From the IMG/VR virus record IMGVR_UViG_3300009183_000276, positions 1-29,261 of that record: a stretch of 29,261 nt of DNA; one strand, given 5' to 3'. The notes under the pieces are model-generated. The model searched no databases, was not told where the DNA came from, and was given only the letters and a program-made list of their open reading frames with translations. Position numbers and translations under genes: made by a program. This stretch comes from a virus. This document shows positions 7,498 through 12,552 of this stretch, piece by piece; position 1 is the stretch's first letter; the number at the start of each line of letters is the position of its first letter.

Positions 7498-7625
7498 AGC
7501 CACCCCAAGTGTTTGCAAACAATAATGAGCATAAAAACTAACACCATAAATTGCGCTTGCCATTTTTCTCCATGAGGCGCAATCCAAATGGTTCCTAGGA
7601 TTACCATAAGCTGCGTATCAGTCAT
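7494..7625 (-). CDS. Tiny single-pass membrane protein (43 aa)
   Basis: The sequence MTDTQLMVILGTIWIAPHGE is followed by a hydrophobic segment (FMVLVFMLIIVCKHLGW, about residues 27-43). The segment is long enough to cross a membrane. The start at 7625 overlaps the upstream stop (ATGA) and the stop overlaps the next start (ATGA), which argues that it is translated. Function is unknown; a host-membrane effector or a lysis-timing peptide would fit. Confidence 0.55.
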   Translation of the reverse strand: MTDTQLMVILGTIWIAPHGEKWQAQFMVLVFMLIIVCKHLGWL

Positions 7626-7789
7626 TTGAACACCGCCGCTACAAGCATGGACGCACCCACCACAAAGATCACCCACACAATCAGGCCCTTGACCTGTTGC
7701 ACAAACTGCGCGTAATCGCTGGTCTCGGGCTCATCGTACTCCCAGTCCTTTTGCTTGGGCTCCATGTATTTTTTGTCTGCTTCAGTCAC
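7622..7789 (-). CDS. Tiny tail-anchored membrane protein (55 aa)
   Basis: The start is GTG at 7789, with AAGGAG seven bases upstream inside the preceding gene; that site decides the start over an internal ATG eight codons later. An acidic, polar N-terminal half (KKYMEPKQKDWEYDEPETSD) is followed by a C-terminal membrane segment (about 36-53, LIVWVIFVVGASMLVAAV). This is a tail-anchored topology. It is encoded directly before another tiny membrane protein, and the two may act together. Function is unknown. Confidence 0.6.
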   Translation of the reverse strand: MTEADKKYMEPKQKDWEYDEPETSDYAQFVQQVKGLIVWVIFVVGASMLVAAVFK

Positions 7790-7979
7790 GTTTGTACTCC
7801 TTCAGTCGCTCGTTAAGACGCTCAATGCGGGCTAGGCTAAGTTTGAGGCAAGCCTCTGCGTACTCGGTGGCGTTCTCTGACTCAAGCCTTTCGAGATGCG
7901 CTTGGGCCAAAGAATGCGTAATGACTTCTAGGGGAGTTAAGTCACGCCAATAGTCTTTAAAGAATTTTAAGAATTTCAT
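7782..7979 (-). CDS. Small helical phage protein (WRDLTPLEVIT)
   Basis: This 65-residue basic/aromatic N-terminus (MKFLKFFKDYWRDLTPLEVI) is followed by two charged helices (LAQAHLERLESENATEYA and SLARIERLNERLKEYKRD). Small proteins with the W-R-D-L-T-P-L-E opening and a C-terminal RIERLxxRL helix are frequent in proteobacterial phages, without known function. The ATG overlaps the upstream TGA as ATGA. Confidence 0.7.
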   Translation of the reverse strand: MKFLKFFKDYWRDLTPLEVITHSLAQAHLERLESENATEYAEACLKLSLARIERLNERLKEYKRD

Positions 7980-8167
7980 GGTAATTTAGCTTCCTTTAAT
8001 ATTTCCATTCTCTCCCGCGCGACGCGCAGGGTGTTGTACCGCTGGTGCAAACGCTCCAGCACCGATACTCTTTGGAACGTCTTGCGTTCGTTATTTAGTA
8101 GGCCCAGCACTTCTTCTTCAGACAGCGTGGGCAGACGGTCATTTAGACCTCGCCAAGTGTTTTTCAA
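7976..8167 (-). CDS. Small charged helical protein, TTG start
   Basis: This 63-residue protein begins MKNTWRGLNDRLPTLSEEEV and continues with LLNNERKTFQRVSVLERLHQ and a final Arg/Glu-rich helix. There is no ATG or GTG in frame before an upstream stop; the TTG at 8167 has GGAG eight bases before it, so this is the likely start. It overlaps the previous gene by 29 bases. It is probably a helical oligomer; function is unknown. Confidence 0.65.
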   Translation of the reverse strand: MKNTWRGLNDRLPTLSEEEVLGLLNNERKTFQRVSVLERLHQRYNTLRVARERMEILKEAKLP

Positions 8168-8291
8168 TTCGTGTCTCCAGTTTAGCTATCAAGTTGACGC
8201 AGCGGTCATACGCTCGGTAGGCGATGGTCAGTTGGCGTGACCGTAGTTTGAGTTCGGCCTTGGCCGCTTTAAGTTGTGCTTTCAGTAACAT
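8139..8291 (-). CDS. Small basic helical protein (50 aa)
   Basis: The sequence starts MLLKAQLKAAKAELKLRSRQ and continues LTIAYRAYDRCVNLIAKLE, then RIEKHLARSK. It is very basic and fully helical by composition, so it could bind nucleic acid. The ATG at 8291 lies ten bases inside the helicase 3' end, and GGAGG just upstream supports it. The 3' end overlaps the next gene by 29 bases in another frame. Confidence 0.6.
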   Translation of the reverse strand: MLLKAQLKAAKAELKLRSRQLTIAYRAYDRCVNLIAKLETRIEKHLARSK

Positions 8292-9592
8292 AGTTCCTCC
8301 ATTGCAATATCAGAAATAGCGCGCTTGTTGTGCAGCGCCGCCCAGATGCGTTCATCCACCGTTTTGTTGGTCAGCATGACGTAGCACCACACGTCGTGGC
8401 GCTGGCCGCTGCGGTGCAGCCGCCCTACGGTCTGCTCGTACAGTTCGAGCGACCAGGGCAAGGACAGGAAAACAATCCGGCAGCCGCCATGCTGCAAGTT
8501 GAGCCCGTGGCCAGCCGACTTGGGATGCACCAGCAATAGTTCGATGGTGCCAGCGTTCCATCGCTCAATAGCACGGTCGTCGTCCAGCGTCTGGGCGTGC
8601 GGGTAGCGCCGCTTGAGTTCGGCCAGTTCCTCTTGGTAGTTGTAGACAATAAGTGTGTTGGCACGTTGGTTCTCCTCCAGCAACTCGTGCAGCCGGTCAA
8701 ACTTGGCCGTGTCGTACCACACTGGCGTCTGCACCGTGATCCACTTGCCGGGCACGTCTGAGGGCGTCTGTACGGTGTCGTACACAAACCCGCTGGCAAG
8801 CTGCTGCAACTTGCCGGTGACCACGGCGGCGTTGACGGCGGTGATGTCTTCCAGCTTGAAATCTTTTTTCATGGTGTCGTAGGGCTTGCGATTGTTCAAG
8901 TCGCAGCGCACCTCCACCGTATGGAGCGGGGGCAGCTTGTCGCTATACTCGCCTGCGTCCAAGACAAACGTCGCAGGCTTAATCACGGCCATGACCTTCT
9001 CCAAACTGCCCTTGCGCGGTGACCACTCGCCAAAGTCGGGGTTGATTAGCACGAAATACTGCTGCATGAACGCGCCCTTGGAGCGCCCCAGCAGCGCCTG
9101 GTCAACGATCTTGCACTGGCCGAACACATCCTCCAAGCCATTGCTGGTGAACGAACCGGTCAGGCCCCAGCGGATGCCAATGGGCGTCAGGAATTTAAGC
9201 AGGTCTTTGAAGCGCTTGCCGCTGGGGTTCTTCAAGCGCGTCAGTTCGTCAAACACCACCGCGTCAAAGGCGCCCGTGGGCAGGTTCTCGTAGTTGGTCA
9301 CCACCACCTGGGCGTCTGACGCGAAGGCAGCGGCCCGCTGCTTGGCCGTGCCCACGGCAGCGGCCAGCGTGATGTTGGGCGCCCACTTGGGCTGCTCGGT
9401 CGGCCAGACGCTGGCGGCCACGCGCTTGGGCGCCAGCACGAGGAAGCGCTTGGCGTGGCCAGCCAGCAGCATATCCTGCATGGCTGTCAGCGTGATGGCC
9501 GTCTTGCCCGCGCCGACGGGGGCGAGGATCATCGCCCTGTCGCGCTCAAACAGGAAGTCAGCCGCCTGTTCTTGATATGGTCTAAGTTTCAA
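8282..9592 (-). CDS. SF2 helicase/translocase, SNF2-like
   Basis: This is a 436-residue ATP-dependent DNA translocase. The Q-motif region RPYQEQAADFLFE is at residues 4-16 and Walker A APVGAGKT at 24-31. The Walker B position reads VVFDELTRLKN (112-122; DELT rather than DEAH or DEGH). Motif III GLTGSFTSN is at 143-151, a C-terminal helicase lobe has GHGLNLQHG, and motif VI QTVGRLHRSGQ is at 387-397. The GRLHRSGQ form is typical of SNF2-type enzymes. The start is TTG at 9592, inside the end of the methyltransferase gene with GAGG before it; a later ATG (residue 21) would remove the Q-motif. Phages often encode such a helicase beside a VRR-NUC nuclease, and the pair is thought to act in replication or recombination. 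The substrate here is unproven. Confidence 0.88.
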   Translation of the reverse strand: MKLRPYQEQAADFLFERDRAMILAPVGAGKTAITLTAMQDMLLAGHAKRFLVLAPKRVAASVWPTEQPKWAPNITLAAAVGTAKQRAAAFASDAQVVVTNYENLPTGAFDAVVFDELTRLKNPSGKRFKDLLKFLTPIGIRWGLTGSFTSNGLEDVFGQCKIVDQALLGRSKGAFMQQYFVLINPDFGEWSPRKGSLEKVMAVIKPATFVLDAGEYSDKLPPLHTVEVRCDLNNRKPYDTMKKDFKLEDITAVNAAVVTGKLQQLASGFVYDTVQTPSDVPGKWITVQTPVWYDTAKFDRLHELLEENQRANTLIVYNYQEELAELKRRYPHAQTLDDDRAIERWNAGTIELLLVHPKSAGHGLNLQHGGCRIVFLSLPWSLELYEQTVGRLHRSGQRHDVWCYVMLTNKTVDERIWAALHNKRAISDIAMEELCY

Positions 9593-10436
9593 GGTACGCC
9601 TCTATGAGTGCTTGCGCTGCTTGCGGGACGATGGCGTTGCCGTAGGCGCGCAGGCGTCCCACTCTGGCGGTAGCCCCATGAGCCAACGGGAATGTGCTGG
9701 GTTCAACTGGCCGATATTTTCCGTCTCGGCAAGCAAGCCAATCGGCGGGGCGCCAGAAACCAGGCGCGCCGCATTGGGTAACTCGCTGTTTTTGTGTTTC
9801 GCCGCTCCCGCTGACCCTCGTCCATCCGCTCTTAACGGTGTTGGCCAACTCGCCAAATTCGCTGCCGCTTGCAAGCCGGGGGCTGGCCCCCTTTTGTTGT
9901 CCGGCGGTCGAGGCCCACCCGTTGTATCGCCCACTATTGGCGTCGGCCACAAACCAAAGTCGTTGCCGGATGTGCGGCGCGCCGACGCCCGCAGCAGGGA
10001 TACCGACCGCCCCGCAGGCGTAGTCTTCTCTTTCCAAGTCAGTTTGAACAAGGTCGAGCCAACCGTGGTTAGCCGCTGCTTCAACTTGCTCACCAAAGAT
10101 AACTGGAGGGCGGCACTCGCGGATGAGATTGAACCAGACGGGCCAGAGATGGCGCTCATCGGCGGCTCCTTTTTGGTTGCCTGCGGCGCTAAAAGGTTGG
10201 CATGGGCAACTACCCGTCCAAACAGGTCTACTGTCAGGCCATCCTGATTGACGTAGCGCATGGCTCCAGACTCCGATACCAGCAAAGAAATGGCACTGGG
10301 TGTAGCCTGCAAGGTCGGCGGGTTTAACATCTGTAATACTCCGTTCGTCAACAATTCCGTGGGCGATATGCCCTGCGTCTATTAGGTTGCGTAGCCACTG
10401 CGCGGCATACGGGTCAATTTCGTTGTAGTAGTTCAT
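9582..10436 (-). CDS. DNA (cytosine-5)-methyltransferase
   Basis: This 284-residue enzyme transfers a methyl group from S-adenosylmethionine to C5 of cytosine. Motif I is HFFAGIGVWSHAL (residues 49-61). Motif IV is GSCPCQPFS (75-83), with catalytic C79. Motif VI reads GEQV (115-118) rather than the usual ENV, keeping the Glu. Motif VIII is HIRQRLWFVA (155-164), and motif X is AYGNAIVPQAAQALI near the C-terminus. The start at 10436 overlaps the VRR-NUC stop as ATGA; a longer frame upstream lies inside that gene. The target-recognition region is short and its sequence specificity cannot be read. In phages such enzymes usually protect DNA from host restriction. Most of the gene is also read in a second frame (see 9602-10330). 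Confidence 0.92.
   Translation of the reverse strand: MNYYNEIDPYAAQWLRNLIDAGHIAHGIVDERSITDVKPADLAGYTQCHFFAGIGVWSHALRQSGWPDSRPVWTGSCPCQPFSAAGNQKGAADERHLWPVWFNLIRECRPPVIFGEQVEAAANHGWLDLVQTDLEREDYACGAVGIPAAGVGAPHIRQRLWFVADANSGRYNGWASTAGQQKGASPRLASGSEFGELANTVKSGWTRVSGSGETQKQRVTQCGAPGFWRPADWLACRDGKYRPVEPSTFPLAHGATARVGRLRAYGNAIVPQAAQALIEAYLET
9602..10330 (-). CDS. Overprinted protein in alternate frame of methyltransferase gene
   Basis: This 242-residue frame lies almost entirely within the methyltransferase gene, on the same strand in a different frame. It has its own ATG at 10330 with GGAG nine bases upstream. It contains GSTLFKLTWKEKTTPAGRS, then LLRASARRTS, LWPTPIVGD, a second WPTPLRADGRG, and near the end LNPAHSRWLMGLPPEWDACA. 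From memory, these are hallmarks of a recurrent hypothetical protein family of phages: a GSTLYKLTWK core, RASxRRTS, repeated WPTP, and a C-terminal LNPxxxxWLMGxPxxW. The last motif also resembles C-terminal ends annotated on some phage cytosine methyltransferases. No function is known to me. Two frames with recognisable family features over the same DNA is unusual. Homology was not tested here. Confidence 0.6.
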   Translation of the reverse strand: MLNPPTLQATPSAISLLVSESGAMRYVNQDGLTVDLFGRVVAHANLLAPQATKKEPPMSAISGPSGSISSASAALQLSLVSKLKQRLTTVGSTLFKLTWKEKTTPAGRSVSLLRASARRTSGNDFGLWPTPIVGDTTGGPRPPDNKRGPAPGLQAAANLASWPTPLRADGRGSAGAAKHKNSELPNAARLVSGAPPIGLLAETENIGQLNPAHSRWLMGLPPEWDACAPTATPSSRKQRKHS

Positions 10437-10717
10437 TTTTTTAGCTGAATTTTGTTGGCCCACGCTTCTATCTGTTCCTCGTTCCACAAACACAAATACT
10501 TCTGATTCAGCCGGATCATGTCCAAAGCAAATTGCTTTTGGAGTTCTGATAGCCTGCCTTTATCGGTCTTTAATTCCACGAACCAAGTGCTGCCGTCAGG
10601 AAAGCACGCTATCCTGTCGGCTACGCCTTTGCGCCCTGGCGAGGTGAACTTCCACGACCGCCCGCCTGCTCGTGCTACCGTCCAAACAAAATAATTTTCG
10701 ATGTCTTTTTCTTTCAT
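10433..10717 (-). CDS. VRR-NUC domain nuclease
   Basis: This is a 94-residue stand-alone VRR-NUC protein of the PD-(D/E)XK superfamily. The fold signature is visible in order: an N-terminal helix with KDIENYFVWTV, basic GRSWKFTSPGRKGVADRI (residues 19-36, with D34), FVELK (46-50, with E48 and K50 as the ExK pair), then SELQKQF (Q60) and a C-terminal helix. Stand-alone viral members act as structure-specific nucleases, probably on branched DNA. It is the first gene of the leftward operon, directly before the methyltransferase and the SNF2-like helicase. The ATG has no strong ribosome-binding site in view. Confidence 0.88.
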   Translation of the reverse strand: MKEKDIENYFVWTVARAGGRSWKFTSPGRKGVADRIACFPDGSTWFVELKTDKGRLSELQKQFALDMIRLNQKYLCLWNEEQIEAWANKIQLKK

Positions 10718-10728
10718 GTCAAGAAGTT

Positions 10729-10748
10729 TAGCACAAAAAATTATGCTA
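10729..10748. promoter_or_regulatory. Inverted repeat, candidate operator in divergent region
   Basis: TAGCA (10729-10733) and TGCTA (10744-10748) form an inverted repeat with a 10-base AT-rich centre, in the 63-base gap between the divergent nuclease and DUF2800 genes. The right arm overlaps the rightward extended -10 element. The left-facing strand also has a CATAAT (10740-10745) with a TTGATG 15 bases upstream, a weaker promoter candidate for the leftward operon. A regulator bound here could control both directions. This is a short repeat, so confidence is limited. Confidence 0.4.
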
Positions 10749-10752
10749 CACT
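10744..10752 (+). promoter_or_regulatory. Extended -10 promoter for replication operon
   Basis: TGCTACACT contains the TG dinucleotide one base before TACACT, an extended -10 element that can work without a good -35. None is evident 17 bases upstream. It lies 28 bases before the ATG of the DUF2800 gene, which has AAAGGA (10769-10774) as ribosome-binding site. Confidence 0.5.
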
Positions 10753-10780
10753 GAACGCCTCATCAACTAAAGGACGTTAA

Positions 10781-11908
10781 ATGCAACATTCCAGTATCGT
10801 CGGCGGTAGCACCGCCAAGAGGGTAATCAATTGCCCTGGCTCGGTGGCCTTGGTGGCCAAGATGCCGCCCAAGCCTTCCAGCAAATTCGCAGACGAGGGC
10901 ACGCTGCTGCACAACGTGATCGCCGAGATCATCATGTCGGACAACCCGCCCGAGCATTACCTTGGCCACAAGTACGAAGCGCAGGTGCTGACCCAAGAAC
11001 TGATCGACTACAAACTCAAGCCAGCACTGGCTGCGCTTGACGAGATCGACCCCAACAAGGAGATGGAAATTGAAGCCGAAACAAGCGTTAACTTTGGTGA
11101 CTTGCTCCCTGGCGTATTTGGCTCGACTGACCTTATTGGTCGCATGGGCACTCGCGCTGTTGTTCTCGATTGGAAGTTTGGCGACGGTGTTGCTGTGGAT
11201 GTCGAGGAGAACCCGCAACTGATGTTTTACGCTGCGGCTGCCATGCGCACCCCCGCGTCTGCATGGGCCTTTGAGGGCGTCACCGAGATTGAGATGGTGA
11301 TCGTGCAGCCGCCCGCTGTAAAACGCTGGGTGACCACGCCCAAGCGCATCGCTGAATTTGAATTGCAACTGGTGCAGGCCGTCAAGGCGTCCGAGAAACC
11401 CGACGCGGTTCTGCGCGCTGGCGAACATTGCCGCTGGTGCGCAGCCAAGCCGGTGTGCCCACAAATGACCGGCGCAGTTGACCGCGCCCTGAAGACGATC
11501 ATTGACAACCTCGACCCGCCGACCATTGCCACTTATCTTAAAAATGCTGATATGCTGGAGCAGTGGATCACTGACCTGCGCGCCTTGGCGCTCCAACTGC
11601 TGGAGTCTGGCGCCAAACTACCTGACTACAAACTGGTCGCCAAGCGAGCGATCCGTTCATGGACTAGCGAGGACAAGGCCAAGGTCGCCCTGTTCGCGTT
11701 TGGTCTCACCGAATCTGAAGTGTTGGAGACGTCTGTGATCTCTCCGGCCAAAGCTGAGAAGGCGCTCAAAAAGCGCAAGCAGGCTTTGCCGGACGATCTG
11801 GTCGTCGCCATCAGTTCAGGTAACACCTTGGCCAGCGCGGATGATCCACGCCCCGAGGTGATGCTCCTGGGTAAGCAATTAACCGCTGCCCTTTCTAAAC
11901 TCAACTAA
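10781..11908 (+). CDS. DUF2800-type PD-(D/E)XK nuclease with Cas4/AddB-like Fe-S cysteines
   Basis: This 375-residue protein shows the nuclease motifs of the RecB/Cas4/AddB group in order: GTLLH (residues 40-44), GSTD (114-117), LDWK (129-132, giving D130 and K132), and QLMFY (146-150). One cysteine near the N-terminus (C18, in VINCPGS) and three after the core (C217, C220, C226, in HCRWC and KPVCP) match the 1+3 cysteine layout that holds a 4Fe-4S cluster in Cas4 and AddB. It is probably a DNA exonuclease used in phage recombination or end processing. It is the first gene of the rightward replication operon. The C-terminal 140 residues are helical and may be an accessory domain. The family name is by pattern; activity is inferred. 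Confidence 0.85.
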   Translation: MQHSSIVGGSTAKRVINCPGSVALVAKMPPKPSSKFADEGTLLHNVIAEIIMSDNPPEHYLGHKYEAQVLTQELIDYKLKPALAALDEIDPNKEMEIEAETSVNFGDLLPGVFGSTDLIGRMGTRAVVLDWKFGDGVAVDVEENPQLMFYAAAAMRTPASAWAFEGVTEIEMVIVQPPAVKRWVTTPKRIAEFELQLVQAVKASEKPDAVLRAGEHCRWCAAKPVCPQMTGAVDRALKTIIDNLDPPTIATYLKNADMLEQWITDLRALALQLLESGAKLPDYKLVAKRAIRSWTSEDKAKVALFAFGLTESEVLETSVISPAKAEKALKKRKQALPDDLVVAISSGNTLASADDPRPEVMLLGKQLTAALSKLN

Positions 11909-11916
11909 GGACTATC

Positions 11917-12552
11917 ATGTCAAATATAGTAGCGTTCTCCCAAGCGGGCTTGCCCGCAGTTTCCACCCTCGCAACTTCCCTGCGTGCAATTCAATCCGAT
12001 GTCGGCGGCAGCGGCACGGTCATCCTGAAAATGGACAAGACCGGCCACTGGGTGTTTGGTGCAGACCAAACCGAAGTCGAAGACGACAGCACCTGGGCGG
12101 TCAATCCCTTTTCGTTTGTCCACGGCTTCATTGCTTGGGGAGACGGCGAGGTGTTGGGCGAGAAAATGGTGCCCGTGTCCCAACCCCTGCCGGAGTTGGA
12201 CGGGGCGCCCCCAGCCGCCAAGAAGGGTTGGGAAACTCAGGTAGGCATGAGCCTAAAACGCCTGACCGGCGAAGACAAGGGCATGGAAGCGCGCTTCACG
12301 ACCACTTCGGTGGGCGGGAAGAAAGCGGTACAAGCCTTGGCCGTCGCCTTGGCAGATCAGGTCGAGAAAGACCAAAGCAAGCCCGTGCCAGTGGTGTCCC
12401 TCAAGAAGGAACACTATCAGCACAAATCATATGGCCGGATTTTCACGCCGGTCTTTGAGGTAGTGCAGTGGCTTTCGTTGGACGGCGATGCCGAGCCGAA
12501 GAAGGTTGAAGAAGCCCCCGCAGTGGGCCGTCGTCGTCGCGCAGCGGCCTGA
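11917..12552 (+). CDS. Conserved-type phage replication-module protein, possible ssDNA-binding
   Basis: This 211-residue protein has the look of an OB-like or beta-barrel core: GTVILKMDKTGHWVFGADQ, then FVHGFIAWGDGEVLGEKMVP and GWETQVGMSLKRL. A basic-acidic C-terminal tail ends in GRRRRAAA. It lies between the Cas4/AddB-like nuclease and DNA polymerase and its stop overlaps the polymerase start (TGATG). Phage recombination modules often carry a single-stranded DNA-binding protein in that place, so that role is the leading guess, but I see no diagnostic motif and the basic rather than acidic tail is not typical. Ribosome-binding site: AAGGAC about seven bases before the ATG. Confidence 0.65.
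   Translation: MSNIVAFSQAGLPAVSTLATSLRAIQSDVGGSGTVILKMDKTGHWVFGADQTEVEDDSTWAVNPFSFVHGFIAWGDGEVLGEKMVPVSQPLPELDGAPPAAKKGWETQVGMSLKRLTGEDKGMEARFTTTSVGGKKAVQALAVALADQVEKDQSKPVPVVSLKKEHYQHKSYGRIFTPVFEVVQWLSLDGDAEPKKVEEAPAVGRRRRAAA

Noticed and set aside
9612-10247. 211-codon open frame on the plus strand opposite the methyltransferase
   Set aside because: It is antisense to two frames that already carry protein motifs, has no ribosome-binding site that I can see and no recognisable motif; the lack of stops probably follows from constraint on the other strand.
9582-10717. Complete DISARM or restriction-modification system
   Set aside because: No further DISARM genes (phospholipase-D-like or DUF1998) and no restriction endonuclease; the three genes are also ordinary members of phage modules, so the idea is kept only as a question.
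10763-11596. 277-codon minus-strand frame opposite the DUF2800-type gene
   Set aside because: It has His/Leu/Gly-rich random composition, runs through the divergent promoter region and lacks motifs; it is a shadow of GC-rich coding DNA.
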